In this document: one piece after another, positions 43,892 through 52,819 of the stretch | How the letters are laid out: the number at the start of each line of letters is the position of its first letter | How positions within the stretch are numbered: position 1 is the stretch's first letter | From: Candidatus Coproplasma stercoripullorum | GTDB taxonomy: Bacteria; Bacillota; Clostridia; Christensenellales; Borkfalkiaceae | DNA length: 63,781 nt | Direction of reading: 5' to 3' | Assembly: GCA_018712405.1 (NCBI GenBank) | Contig: DVHB01000036.1 | Span: 1 to 63,781 of the forward strand | Notes under the pieces: model-generated | Told to the model about the DNA's origin: nothing | Database searches by the model: none | Seen by the model: only the letters and a program-made list of their open reading frames with translations | Translations under genes and position numbers: made by a program

Positions 43892-44395
43892 ATGCCAAAA
43901 AATCTGTTACAGGAAATCGTGTTCACTCTCATCATGGTGGCGGTAATGGTGTACGCCATGGTGTGCTACAACATAGCGCTCGATTTCGGCGAGCTCAACA
44001 ACGAAGTGTTCGTCGCCGCCTTTTCCGAGCTGTGGTATATGGGTCTCATCGCCTTCGGCTTCGAGCTTGTAATCGTCGGCCCGCTTTCAAAAAAGCTGGC
44101 CTTCCGCATAGTCGACCCGCAGAAGCACGCGCCCATAATAGTTACACTGGCGGTTTCCGCCATAACGGTGTGATTCATGTGCCCTGCAATGAGCCTCATG
44201 GCCGCGTTTATAATCAAACAGCCCGAAGCGGCAGATTTCTTCGCCGCATGGGAACAGACGACGGCAATGAATTTCCCCATGGCGCTGTGCTGGCAGATAT
44301 TCTATGCCGGCCCGCTCGTAAGGCTGATATTCCGCGCCATATTCGTATATTCCGCCCGCCTTGCGGCAAAGAGGCGGGAAAAGAGGAGCATTTAA
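43892..44395 (+). pseudogene. DUF2798-like membrane protein interrupted by in-frame TGA
   Basis: Two four-helix halves of a small membrane protein of the DUF2798 type lie in one frame: MPKNLLQEIVFTLIMVAVMVYAM to LAVSAITV, a TGA codon at 44171-44173, then FMCPAMSLMAAFIIKQP to a TAA at 44395. Without the stop the product is 167 residues. CGGAGG lies 10 bp before ATG 43892. From memory of the family, a Cys is a plausible residue at the stop position, so the simplest explanation is TGC or TGT to TGA, a recent nonsense mutation with the rest undamaged. Selenocysteine insertion would also fit a Cys position, but I see no convincing stem-loop after the TGA. Other genes here end in TGA, so the code is standard. 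Confidence 0.7.
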
Positions 44396-44401
44396 CGGCA
44401 G

Positions 44402-44432
44402 AAAGCCCCGTGCGCGCATAGCTTTGCACGCA
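44402..44432. terminator. Hairpin between convergent genes
   Basis: AAAGCCCCGTGCG (44402-44414) pairs with CGCACGGGGCTTT (44420-44432). It separates the DUF2798-like gene from the glycosyltransferase on the other strand and could stop both. Confidence 0.7.
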
Positions 44433-44472
44433 CGGGGCTTTCCCTTTGACTGAATATTTCAAATTTTATGCG

Positions 44473-45648
44473 TTATGACCTCGAAAAGAGCGAAAAGCGT
44501 GAAAGCGCGGGCGCCTTTCTCTCAAGCTTGCGTGAGGAGTAGTCGCATATCTCGTCGGCAAACATCTGCTCGGCGAGCGAAAGGGAGTTGTCAAGGCTGA
44601 ATTTTTTGGCGAATACGGCGTACCTTCCGCTCATGGAGGCGCGCTCGTCCGGGTGCTCGTACCAATAGTCTATTCGCTCTGCCAGCTGTTCAAAATCTCC
44701 GTCTTTAAACAGCGATTTATCGCCAAGCGCAAACTGTTTGGTCGCCGAAAGATCGCTCTCGGCTATAACGGGCACCAGTCCGCAGGCTATTGCCTCTATC
44801 GCCGCTATCGCTTCGATCTCCACCGTGGCGGAGTGCACATAGAGATCGCTGGCCTGCAGTCTTTTTATCAGCTGCTCTTTCGGCAAAAAGTCGAAGCTGA
44901 CGTCCGCGTCAAGTTTTTCAGCAAGTTCGGCGAGCTTGTTTTTCAACGGTCCGTTGCCCAGAAGCGTGAGGTGAATGTTATCCTTGTATTTGCTCTTCGC
45001 GATGGCGCGTATTATCACTTGCTGGTTTTTTTCGGGCGAGAGCCTGCCCGTCATAACTATTTCAAACTTTTTGTTGTGCGGCCTTTCCTTTGGCGGAACG
45101 AAGGCGGGATCGTAACCGTTGGATATTACATACAGTTCGCCCTTATATCCGTGGTTTGCAAGTTGCTGCGCTATAAACGACGTGGGACAGTGGATCCTTT
45201 CAAACTGCCTGTAAAATGTGTGTTTCAGATAGGCGTATATCATCGAATTGAATGGTTTGCACCAGCCCAGGTGTACGTTGAACGAGACGTTTTCGGGCTG
45301 AACGTGGAATGCGGCGGTTGTAGGTATTCCCATTTCGTCGGCAAGTTTCTTGCACTTTTTTTCTAGTTTGAAAGGGAATATAAAGTGTACGATATCCGCG
45401 CCCGTAAAGGCTTTCCGTATCTTGCCTTCATCGAATTTTCCGAACTTTATCTGGTTCTTTGCCGAAACTTCGGTGAGTACGGGCACATAGCGCTCCTTCA
45501 CGTTGCAGTCGTTCTCTCCGTCGGCGCCGACGGCCACAAGTCTCACTTCGTGGCCCTTCGCCCGCAGTCCGTCTGCAAACCTTCTGGCCGTCATGACAGA
45601 GCCGTTAGTAAGGCAGTCGATAAGGTCTATAACAATGGCGATCGTCAT
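44473..45648 (-). CDS. Family 4 glycosyltransferase
   Basis: 391 residues, retaining GT-B enzyme. N-terminal domain IAIVIDLIDCLTNGSVMTARRFADGLRAKGHEV, acceptor-side His in HFIFPF and AAFHVQPENV; C-terminal nucleotide-sugar site MTGRLSPEKNQQ, LTLLGNGPLKNKL and IEAIAAIEAIACGLVPV (E-x7-E). Related to enzymes that glucosylate diacylglycerol in Firmicutes, so a glycolipid or lipoteichoic acid anchor role is possible; acceptor not provable. AAGGAG precedes ATG 45648. Alone on the minus strand. Confidence 0.9.
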   Translation of the reverse strand: MTIAIVIDLIDCLTNGSVMTARRFADGLRAKGHEVRLVAVGADGENDCNVKERYVPVLTEVSAKNQIKFGKFDEGKIRKAFTGADIVHFIFPFKLEKKCKKLADEMGIPTTAAFHVQPENVSFNVHLGWCKPFNSMIYAYLKHTFYRQFERIHCPTSFIAQQLANHGYKGELYVISNGYDPAFVPPKERPHNKKFEIVMTGRLSPEKNQQVIIRAIAKSKYKDNIHLTLLGNGPLKNKLAELAEKLDADVSFDFLPKEQLIKRLQASDLYVHSATVEIEAIAAIEAIACGLVPVIAESDLSATKQFALGDKSLFKDGDFEQLAERIDYWYEHPDERASMSGRYAVFAKKFSLDNSLSLAEQMFADEICDYSSRKLERKAPALSRFSLFSRS

Positions 45649-46012
45649 AAAATTCTCCTTGGATTATGTATGCCTGTGCAGTACTAAAATTATATTGCCG
45701 CACAATTATGTTTTTATCATATTAAAGTAAATACATTTACAATATTTTGTAAATATTGTGTTAATTATATTATTTTTTGCGGGGTTTGCGGCTGTGCCGT
45801 CACGATTGGTCTATTTACCTTATAATGCAATTTTATTCGCCGAATATAAATCTTTCATAACTGCAATATAAACTGAACATTAACTTTTCCATATTTTGCC
45901 GATTTTCGGGCTTGCATGTTGCAATTTTACCGCCTTTTTGTTACAATATCAGCTGAAGCGGGCGCACCGCACCCGTGCGGCGCGCCCGCGCGGAACAGAT
46001 AAGAGGTATAAA
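45649..46012. other. Divergent intergenic region with palindrome, promoter and leader hairpin
   Basis: No gene. ATTTACAA (45735-45742) and TTGTAAAT (45747-45754) form a palindrome that could be an operator. TTGCAA (45919-45924), 17 bp, TACAAT (45942-45947) is a good promoter for the response regulator. The leader then folds into a long GC stem (GCGGGCG...CGCCCGC with inner CCGCAC/GTGCGG, 45958-45990) ending about 10 bp before the ribosome binding site. Confidence 0.6.
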
Positions 46013-46684
46013 ATGGCAAATATACTTGTTGTTGAAGACGATGCAAACATGCGTATACTTTTGAACGCACAGCTAAAAAACAGATATAACGTAATTCTCG
46101 CCGAGGACGGAAATGAAGCTTTAGAACTCTACGAAGGCGGGAATATCAACCTCATAATAACTGATATAATGATGCCTGCCATGGACGGTTATACGCTTGT
46201 CGAAATTTTGCGCGGCAGAGGCGAAACCGTGCCTGTAATAATGCTCACGGCAAAAGACGGCATATCTGATAAGTGCCGCGGTTTTTCTGTGGGCACCGAC
46301 GACTATATGACCAAGCCGATCAATTTTGAAGAACTGACTTGGCGCATAGACGCGCTGCTTCGGCGCAGCAAGATAGCCAACGAGGGCAGGATAGTCATGG
46401 GAGATGTCGTGGTTGATAAGGAAACATACTCTGTCACGCGCGGCGACGAGGTGGTGGAACTGCCGTCCAAGGAATTCCAGCTTTTATTTCTGCTCTTGTC
46501 TTATCCCAACAAGATACTCACCAAAGAGAATATTCTCGATACAGTTTGGGGTTACTCATCGGAGAGCGATGAAAATACCGTGCGCACGCACATCAATCGT
46601 CTTCGGAACAAGTTTGAAAATTATCCCGAATTCGAGATCGTCACGATGCGCGGCATAGGCTATAAGGCGGTGATAAAGAAATGA
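46013..46684 (+). CDS. OmpR-family response regulator
   Basis: 223 residues. Receiver domain with VVEDDAN, phosphoacceptor Asp in LIITDIMMP, MLTAKD and TKPINF; winged-helix DNA-binding domain from about 125 (LPSKEFQLLFLLLSYPNKILTKENILDTVWGY, ENTVRTHINRLRNKFE, IVTMRGIGYKA). The open frame extends upstream, but ATG 46013 after AGAGG gives the standard MANILVVEDD start. Overlaps the kinase by 4 bp (ATGA), so the two are translationally coupled. No resistance or transport target gene is adjacent, so the stimulus is unknown. Confidence 0.95.
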   Translation: MANILVVEDDANMRILLNAQLKNRYNVILAEDGNEALELYEGGNINLIITDIMMPAMDGYTLVEILRGRGETVPVIMLTAKDGISDKCRGFSVGTDDYMTKPINFEELTWRIDALLRRSKIANEGRIVMGDVVVDKETYSVTRGDEVVELPSKEFQLLFLLLSYPNKILTKENILDTVWGYSSESDENTVRTHINRLRNKFENYPEFEIVTMRGIGYKAVIKK

Positions 46685-47787
46685 ACGTCTGGAGCAGGAT
46701 AAAGGGCTTATTTTCAGACAGGCAGGATAGCCCGAAAACGGTAACGCCCGCGCTCAGACCGGCAAAAGCGCGCAAACGGCGCAGAACGGGGCACTTTATG
46801 CTCATGTTTTTGCTTGTATTCATCGCGCTCGTAGTGGTCTCGGAGGCCGCCCTGGCCATAATCAATTTTTTCTTCTGGGATACCGTAAGCGTGGGTTCGT
46901 ACGTCGTGCCCATAGCGATAATGCCCGTTATAGCGGTGGCGATCACCGGCGTTATAATTTGGATCAACAACGAAAACGCCAAGCTTGCGAACAGGTTTGC
47001 CGACGCATTTGAAAGGCTCTCGCACGGCGAATTCGGTTATCAGCTCGAGGCTCCTCAAAAGGGACAGTTCAGGCTGCTGTTCGAAAATTTCAATAAGATG
47101 AGCAAGGAGCTCTCAAGCATACAGACCTTGAAGGATGAGTTCATTCACGACTTTTCCCACGAGTTCAAAACGCCGATCGCCTCAATAAACGGCTTTGCGA
47201 ACCTTCTTTTGGAGGGAGGCCTTACGGACGACGAGCAGAGGCAATATCTTAAGATCATTGCCGACGAATCTGCCCGTCTTTCCGGCCTGGCCGAAAGTAC
47301 ACTGATGCTCAACAAGCTTGAAAACCAGCAGTTTATCGGCGAGGTCAAGCCCTATAGCCTCGATCTGCAGATAAAGGAATGCATAATTCTTCTTGAACGC
47401 GAATGGTCGGCAAAGGAAATAACGATCAATTCCGAGCTCCCGTCCGTTAGGTTCGAGGGCAACGCGCAGCTCATGCAGCAGGTGTGGCTCAATCTTCTGT
47501 CAAATGCCATAAAATTTACTCCGTCGCACGGCGAAATAGGCGTATCCATAAAGTTGATGGGAGGCGTTATAACGGTGCGCGTGTCCGATACGGGCATAGG
47601 CATGAGCAAGGAAGTTGCCTCTCACGTGTTCGATAAGTATTACCAGGGCGATAAGTCGCATTCAACCCGCGGCAACGGGCTGGGGCTCTCCATAGTAAAA
47701 CGCATAGTCACCCTCTCTGGCGGCGACGTCACCGTTGAGAGCAAAGAGAACGTCGGCTCGACATTTATCGTCAGACTTCCTGTATAG
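46681..47787 (+). CDS. HisKA sensor histidine kinase
   Basis: 368 residues. Two membrane helices (about 38-60 and 75-97) with only a short outside loop, so it probably senses a signal in or near the membrane. HAMP linker, then HisKA with phosphoacceptor His in HDFSHEFKTPIASINGF, then HATPase_c with N box NLLSNAIKF, G1 DTGIGM and G2 GNGLGLSIVKRIV. Partner of the OmpR-type regulator directly upstream. Confidence 0.95.
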   Translation: MNVWSRIKGLFSDRQDSPKTVTPALRPAKARKRRRTGHFMLMFLLVFIALVVVSEAALAIINFFFWDTVSVGSYVVPIAIMPVIAVAITGVIIWINNENAKLANRFADAFERLSHGEFGYQLEAPQKGQFRLLFENFNKMSKELSSIQTLKDEFIHDFSHEFKTPIASINGFANLLLEGGLTDDEQRQYLKIIADESARLSGLAESTLMLNKLENQQFIGEVKPYSLDLQIKECIILLEREWSAKEITINSELPSVRFEGNAQLMQQVWLNLLSNAIKFTPSHGEIGVSIKLMGGVITVRVSDTGIGMSKEVASHVFDKYYQGDKSHSTRGNGLGLSIVKRIVTLSGGDVTVESKENVGSTFIVRLPV

Positions 47788-48001
47788 CGAAGCAGTAAAC
47801 TTTGCCGCAATTAAGGCTCCCCGTTTTAAGGGGGGCTGGCATATTCTAAGCTATGCGAGAATATGAATGAAGGGTTTATAATTTTGTGCCTTGTAATGCG
47901 TTAAAGAGTGTGAACTCTTTTGTGTTTATCTCACTGTTTAATTTAACCTGCATAGTTTAAATAGCGGGCGCGCAAATTTTTGCGCGCCCGCACTTTCCCT
48001 C
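47788..48001. other. Intergenic region with several hairpins
   Basis: No gene. Visible stems: CCCC/GGGG (about 47818-47834), ATATTCT/AGAATAT (about 47839-47863), AAAGAG/CTCTTT, and a strong one, GCGGGCGCGCAAA/TTTGCGCGCCCGC (47964-47991). Only the last looks like a terminator-type barrier before the MarR promoter; its T-run is poor. A short RNA is possible but I cannot support one. Confidence 0.4.
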
Positions 48002-48030
48002 TTGACAATTCATTTATGCCGCGCTATAAT
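48002..48030 (+). promoter_or_regulatory. Consensus promoter of the MarR-ABC operon
   Basis: TTGACA (48002-48007), 17-bp spacer, TATAAT (48025-48030): a perfect housekeeping promoter, which therefore needs a repressor to be controllable. Confidence 0.93.
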
Positions 48031-48037
48031 ATAAATA

Positions 48038-48066
48038 GTTGCGCGCGCAACTGTTGCGACCGCAAC
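48038..48066 (+). promoter_or_regulatory. Two tandem MarR operators
   Basis: GTTGCG-CG-CGCAAC (48038-48051) and GTTGCG-AC-CGCAAC (48053-48066): two copies of the same 14-bp palindrome 15 bp apart, covering the expected transcription start. The MarR protein of this operon is the obvious ligand. Confidence 0.88.
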
Positions 48067-48110
48067 TAAATTGAGCGCATTCCGCCGACGCGGGCGGAGG
48101 AGGGAGAGTT

Positions 48111-48542
48111 ATGGCAAAGTTTATGAAGAATATAAACCTGGTGTCGCGCAGCGCGGAGGTGTTCAGGGAGGAGAGATTGAAGGACTGCGGCATACGCGGC
48201 TGTCAGTCGAAGTATGTGCTTGTGATAGCGCAAAATCCCGGCGTTTCGCAGGAGGATATCTCGCGCATGTTATTTGTAAACAAGAGCAACGTGGCGCGTC
48301 AGATAGGCTTTTTAGAGACAGCCGGCTTCGTAAAAAAGGTGGGCAACGATAAAGACAGGCGTGCAGTTCATCTGTATCCGACCGAAAAACTACTGGGCGC
48401 GCTTCCGCGCGTAAAAGAGGTGCTTGCAGAGTGGCGTGCGCTCGTAACAGAGGGGTTTACCGAAGAGGAAAAGGCCGAGCTTGCCCGCCTGAGTGAGAAA
48501 ATGGTGGAAAACGCGCGCAAATTTATGGAAGGCCAGGGCTGA
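48111..48542 (+). CDS. MarR-family transcriptional repressor
   Basis: 143 residues, winged helix-turn-helix dimer. Recognition region NPGVSQEDISRMLFVNKSNVARQIGFLETAGFVKKVGNDKDRRAVHLYPTEK, with the wing DKDRR typical of MarR. GGAGGGAGAG precedes ATG 48111. First gene of an operon with two ABC exporter half-subunits, behind a consensus promoter overlapped by two palindromes, so it very likely represses itself and the exporter until a toxic compound binds it. Confidence 0.94.
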   Translation: MAKFMKNINLVSRSAEVFREERLKDCGIRGCQSKYVLVIAQNPGVSQEDISRMLFVNKSNVARQIGFLETAGFVKKVGNDKDRRAVHLYPTEKLLGALPRVKEVLAEWRALVTEGFTEEEKAELARLSEKMVENARKFMEGQG

Positions 48543-48552
48543 GGGGTATCTT

Positions 48553-50250
48553 ATGAAAAGGACGCTCTCATACCTCAAGCCGTATTCAGGGGGGCTGGCG
48601 CTGGGCATGACGGTAAAGATAGTCGGCAGCGCCGCCGAGCTTGTGCTGCCGTATATTCTCTCTTATATAATCGACGAGCTCACGCCCCTTAAAGATTCGG
48701 GCAGAATATATCTTATGGGCGGCGTTATGCTCTTTTTTGCGCTCGTCGCCCTCGGCGGAAATATATGGGCGAACAGGCTGTCGGCCAAAGTTGCGGGCAA
48801 CATGACGCACGATATCCGCTATGATCTCTTTAAAAAGACGAGCTATTTAAAGTGCAGGCAGGTGGACGAAGTGACGGTGCCGTCGCTCATCTCCCGCCTT
48901 ACGTCTGATACTTATTATGTAAACCAGATGGTGGCGCGCACGATGCGCATGGGCGTGCGCGCGCCCATTCTCCTTTTGGGAGGGCTGGTGTTCTGCTTTC
49001 TTTTGAACCTACGGCTCGCGCTCGTGCTGCTCGCCGTGGTGCCGGTAGTCGCCGCGCCCATGTGGCTGATAACGCGCAAAAGCATACCCATGTACTCCGC
49101 CGTGCAGCGTCGAGGCGACAACATGGTGCGCTCCGTTCAGGAGGATATCACGGGCATCAGGGTTATAAAGGCGCTCTCCAAAACGGAGTACGAGGATAAA
49201 AAGTTCGAGGGCGTGGCGGGCGACCTCGCCTCCACGGAGTTTAAGGCCCAGCGCATAATGTCGCTTACCAATCCCCTGACCTCGCTCATCCTCAATCTGG
49301 GTTTAGTCGGCGTGATAGTCGCCGGAGCCTATTTTTCGAGCGAGCCGGGCGACATAACGGGTTTTCTGACCTATTTTACTATAGTTCTTAACGCCATGCT
49401 CGGTATATCCAAGATATTCGTCATAATCTCGCGCGGGGCGGCCTCGTCGGAGAGGATAGAGCGCGTTCTGGAGCTTGACGAGCGCGAAACTGTTGAGGAG
49501 CGCCCCGCCGGCGACGACAGGTATGCCATACAGTTCAAGAACGTCAGCTTTTCTTATAACGGCAAGGAGGATAATTTATATAACATATCTTTCGCGTTAA
49601 AGCGCGGGCAGTCTCTGGGGATAATAGGTGCGACGGGCTGCGGCAAGTCGACGATAATCAATCTTCTGATGCGGTTTTACGACGTAAACAGCGGCGCCGT
49701 GTATGTCGGCGGCGAGGATGTGCGCTCGGTGCCCGCCGATAAACTGCGCGAAAAATTCGGCGCAGTTTTTCAGAACGACTTTTTGATGGCGGCCTCCGTG
49801 CGCGAAAATATCGACTACGGCAGGAACCTTACTGATGAGCAGATAGAGCGCGCCGCAGACTGCGCGCAGGCGCGGGAGTTCATCGAGGGTCTTTCGGGCG
49901 GGCTCGATTACGATCTTGCGCAGAAGGCCGGCAACCTTTCGGGCGGGCAGAAACAGCGCCTTCTAATCGCCCGCGCGCTTGCCGGCGACCCCGAAATTAT
50001 CGTGTTGGACGACAGCTCCTCCGCGCTCGACTACGCCACCGATTCCGCCCTCCGCCGCGCGATCGCGCGCGAATATGCCTCGGCAACAAAGGTGATAGTC
50101 GCCCAGCGCGTGAGTTCGGTAAAAAACTGCGACCTCATAATGGTGCTCGACGACGGCAGAATAGACGGTCTCGGCACGCATGATGAGCTCATGGCAAGCT
50201 GTGCAGAATACCGCTCTATCGCCAAAACGCAGATGGGGGTGGCGGTATGA
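48553..50250 (+). CDS. ABC exporter subunit with degenerate ATPase site
   Basis: 565 residues: six membrane helices fused to one nucleotide-binding domain. Walker A GATGCGKST, signature LSGGQ (NLSGGQKQR) intact, but Walker B reads IIVLDD, with Asp in place of the catalytic Glu, and the switch His is Gln (VAQRVSSV). This is the non-hydrolysing partner of a heterodimeric multidrug exporter such as BmrCD or TM287/288. The open frame begins earlier, inside the MarR gene; ATG 48553 after GAGGGG is the sensible start. Overlaps its partner gene by 4 bp. Confidence 0.92.
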   Translation: MKRTLSYLKPYSGGLALGMTVKIVGSAAELVLPYILSYIIDELTPLKDSGRIYLMGGVMLFFALVALGGNIWANRLSAKVAGNMTHDIRYDLFKKTSYLKCRQVDEVTVPSLISRLTSDTYYVNQMVARTMRMGVRAPILLLGGLVFCFLLNLRLALVLLAVVPVVAAPMWLITRKSIPMYSAVQRRGDNMVRSVQEDITGIRVIKALSKTEYEDKKFEGVAGDLASTEFKAQRIMSLTNPLTSLILNLGLVGVIVAGAYFSSEPGDITGFLTYFTIVLNAMLGISKIFVIISRGAASSERIERVLELDERETVEERPAGDDRYAIQFKNVSFSYNGKEDNLYNISFALKRGQSLGIIGATGCGKSTIINLLMRFYDVNSGAVYVGGEDVRSVPADKLREKFGAVFQNDFLMAASVRENIDYGRNLTDEQIERAADCAQAREFIEGLSGGLDYDLAQKAGNLSGGQKQRLLIARALAGDPEIIVLDDSSSALDYATDSALRRAIAREYASATKVIVAQRVSSVKNCDLIMVLDDGRIDGLGTHDELMASCAEYRSIAKTQMGVAV

Positions 50251-52043
50251 GGAGGGAATCAAACGTAAGGGACACGCGCACGTTCGCCCGCCGCAAGGTA
50301 AATGTAGGGTACATAGTCAAAAACATGGGCAGATATCTGCGGCCGTACGCCGCGCTGTTCGTGCTCATATTCTTCGCCTCGCTCGCGGGCACGGCGCTCT
50401 CGCTTCTCGGTCCGCAGGTGTGCGGCATGGCGATTGACGAAATTAAGTCGGACGGCTCCACAGATCTCACACAGATATGGATATACGCCGCCGTGCTCGC
50501 GGCGGTGTACGTCGCCTCGGGCGTGCTCACCTATCTTTCCTCGATAGGACTTTCATATCTGTCGCGCTGCATAATAAAGCGCATCCGCACCGATATCTTT
50601 GCGCGGCTCATGTCGCTGCCCGTGTCCTACTTCGATACACGCCAGGCTGGCGACATAATCTCCGTTTTGTCATACGATCTGGATACGCTCGGCGAATCGC
50701 TCGCCAACGACGTGATGATGGTGCTCACAAGCATTGTGACTATTGTCGGCTCTCTTATAATGATGTTCGTAACAGCGCCGATACTTGTCGTGGTGTTCGT
50801 CGTCACAATTCCGCTCTCGGCGCTGTTCACCTGGTGGCTCACCAAAAAGGTCCAGCCGCTCTTTCGCGCCCGCTCGCGCAAACTCGGGCAGCTCAACGGC
50901 TTTATCGAGGAGATAATAACGGGACAAAAGACGACAAAGGCCTACAACTGCGAAGAGGCGGTGATAGGCCGCTTCGAGGAGAAGAATAAGGACGCGACAG
51001 AGGCCTACACCGTGGCAGAGAGCTACGGCACGATCTCCGGCCCCTCCGTAAACTTCATGAACAACTTATCGCTCGCGCTCATAAGCGTGTTCGGCGCGAT
51101 AATGTATATGACGGGAGTAATCCCCAGCGTGGGCAAAATAGCCTCCTTCGTGCTCTATTCGCGCAAATTCTCCGGCCCCATAAACGAGATTGCCAACGTT
51201 TTAAGCGAGTTCCAATCGGCCCTCGCCGCGGCCGAGCGCGCCTTCCGCGTGCTCGAGGAAGGGCCCGAGTCCCCGGATACAGAGGGCGCAGAGGAGCTCA
51301 GGGACGTCAGAGGCGACGTGGAGATAGAGCATCTGAGGTTTGGCTACACGCCCGGAAAGGTGGTCATAAACGATTTTTCGCTCAAGGCCTCCGCGGGCGA
51401 CGTCGTTGCCATAGTCGGGCACACGGGCGCGGGCAAGACGACTATAATCAATCTTCTGATGCGCTTTTACGACGCGCAGTCGGGCACTATAAAGATAGAC
51501 GGGCACGACATAACCAAGGTCACGAGGAGTTCCTTGCGCCGCTCGTTCACCATGGTGCTGCAGGACACCTGGCTGTTTTCGGGCACCATTTGCGAAAACG
51601 TAGCCTACGGCAGCGAGAACGTGACGAGGGAGGACGTCGAGCGCGTGTGCAGGGCGGCAAAGATACACTCCTTCATCTCAAGGCTGCCAAAGGGGTACGA
51701 CGCCTTGCTCACCGACAACGCCGTGAACATCTCCAAGGGGCAGAAGCAGCTTCTTACCATTGCCCGCGCGATGCTCTCGTCATCGCCCATGCTGATTTTA
51801 GACGAGGCGACTTCCAACGTCGATACCCGCACCGAGCAGTACATCCAGCAGGCCATGGAAGAGCTCATGCGCGGCAGAACGTGCTTCGTCATCGCGCACA
51901 GGCTGTCCACCATAAAGCACGCCAAGACTATAATCGTCATGGACCACGGCGACGTGGTGGAGCAGGGCACGCACGAGGAACTCATGGCGCTAGGCGGCTA
52001 TTACGCAAAGCTGTACTATTCGCAGTTCGACGCCGCGGAATAG
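50247..52043 (+). CDS. ABC exporter subunit with canonical ATPase site
   Basis: 598 residues, same layout as its partner, with about 20 extra N-terminal residues. Walker A GHTGAGKTT, Walker B LILDEATS with catalytic Glu, switch His in IAHRLST, but the signature reads ISKGQ instead of LSGGQ. In the heterodimer this signature faces the partner's Walker A, so both defects fall in one site, leaving exactly one working ATPase site, as in known asymmetric exporters. Probably exports a toxic hydrophobic compound sensed by the MarR repressor. Confidence 0.93.
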   Translation: MRRESNVRDTRTFARRKVNVGYIVKNMGRYLRPYAALFVLIFFASLAGTALSLLGPQVCGMAIDEIKSDGSTDLTQIWIYAAVLAAVYVASGVLTYLSSIGLSYLSRCIIKRIRTDIFARLMSLPVSYFDTRQAGDIISVLSYDLDTLGESLANDVMMVLTSIVTIVGSLIMMFVTAPILVVVFVVTIPLSALFTWWLTKKVQPLFRARSRKLGQLNGFIEEIITGQKTTKAYNCEEAVIGRFEEKNKDATEAYTVAESYGTISGPSVNFMNNLSLALISVFGAIMYMTGVIPSVGKIASFVLYSRKFSGPINEIANVLSEFQSALAAAERAFRVLEEGPESPDTEGAEELRDVRGDVEIEHLRFGYTPGKVVINDFSLKASAGDVVAIVGHTGAGKTTIINLLMRFYDAQSGTIKIDGHDITKVTRSSLRRSFTMVLQDTWLFSGTICENVAYGSENVTREDVERVCRAAKIHSFISRLPKGYDALLTDNAVNISKGQKQLLTIARAMLSSSPMLILDEATSNVDTRTEQYIQQAMEELMRGRTCFVIAHRLSTIKHAKTIIVMDHGDVVEQGTHEELMALGGYYAKLYYSQFDAAE

Positions 52044-52085
52044 GCCGTAAACGGCAATATTTAACTCAATTTACAGTATCTGACG

Positions 52086-52114
52086 GCGGCGGCACAATTT
52101 GTTTGTGCCGCCGC
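52086..52114 (+). terminator. Terminator of the ABC exporter operon
   Basis: GCGGCGGCACAA (52086-52097) and TTGTGCCGCCGC (52103-52114); a short T-run follows after seven bases. Confidence 0.7.
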
Positions 52115-52157
52115 ACACATTTTGTGCAAATTTAACAGTTTAACGGCGGAATATTGT

Positions 52158-52186
52158 TTGTAAATTAAAAAATTTAATGATATAAT
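52158..52186 (+). promoter_or_regulatory. Promoter of the hydrogenase operon
   Basis: TTGTAA (52158-52163), 17-bp spacer, TATAAT (52181-52186). The leader before the first gene is about 130 bases and G/C rich (a CGCGGCGCAAAGGGCGCCCGC stretch can fold). Confidence 0.65.
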
Positions 52187-52323
52187 ATATGGGTATTTGG
52201 TATTTTTTTATCGAAATTGCGGGCGCGTGCGTGCAGGTTCGGTAAAATTCATGCGCGGCGCAAAGGGCGCCCGCCGCCGCTTTAAATGCGGAAAAGCTAA
52301 ACGTATTTTATCAGGAGTATTTT

Positions 52324-52812
52324 ATGGCACAGTTCACTTTTGAGGGAACCGCTGAGCAGGAGAGGGAACTTAAAGAGTTCATCGCCAAAGAAAAGGGCGA
52401 AAAGGGTTGCCTTATGCCCATAATGCACAAGGCCAATCAGATTTACGGCTACCTGCCCGCAGAGGTTCAGACGATGATCGCCGACGAGCTGGATATTCCG
52501 CTCGCCGAAGTTTACGGCGTGGCGACCTTCTATTCGCAGTTTTCGTTAAAGCCCAAGGGCAAGCACCGCATAAGCGTATGCCTGGGCACCGCATGCTACG
52601 TAAAGGGCGCCGACAAGGTGCTCGACGCAGTTGAAAAGGAGCTGAGGATCTCCTGCGGCGAACTCACGCCCGACAGAAAATTTTCTTTGGACAGCTGCCG
52701 CTGCGTGGGCGCATGCGGCCTTGCGCCCGTCATGATAGTCGACGACGAAGTGTACGGCAGACTTACCGAAAAGGAAGTCAAGGCCGTGCTTGATAAATAT
52801 TTAAAGGAGTGA
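52324..52812 (+). CDS. hndA: Bifurcating [FeFe] hydrogenase, NuoE-like subunit
   Basis: 162 residues, thioredoxin-fold [2Fe-2S] protein like NuoE/HydC. Cluster ligands in CLGTAC (first pair) and CRCVGACG (second pair). Family helix MPIMHKANQIYGYLPAEVQTMIADELDIPLAEVYGVATFYSQF is complete. First gene of three (E-, F- and catalytic subunits) with gaps of 7 and 16 bp. In the complex it helps carry electrons between the flavin subunit and the hydrogenase. GAGTATTTT precedes ATG; the ribosome binding site is modest. Confidence 0.94.
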   Translation: MAQFTFEGTAEQERELKEFIAKEKGEKGCLMPIMHKANQIYGYLPAEVQTMIADELDIPLAEVYGVATFYSQFSLKPKGKHRISVCLGTACYVKGADKVLDAVEKELRISCGELTPDRKFSLDSCRCVGACGLAPVMIVDDEVYGRLTEKEVKAVLDKYLKE

Positions 52813-52819
52813 GCGTGCT

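Noticed and set aside
44171-44173. TGA as a sense codon for tryptophan (altered genetic code)
   Set aside because: Several intact genes here end in TGA (for example at 28403, 34639 and 37888) and TGG is used normally for Trp.
44174-44235. Bacterial selenocysteine insertion element after the in-frame TGA
   Set aside because: Only a five-pair mini-hairpin (ATGAG/CTCAT) is seen; no stem of suitable length with a G-rich apical loop at the usual distance.
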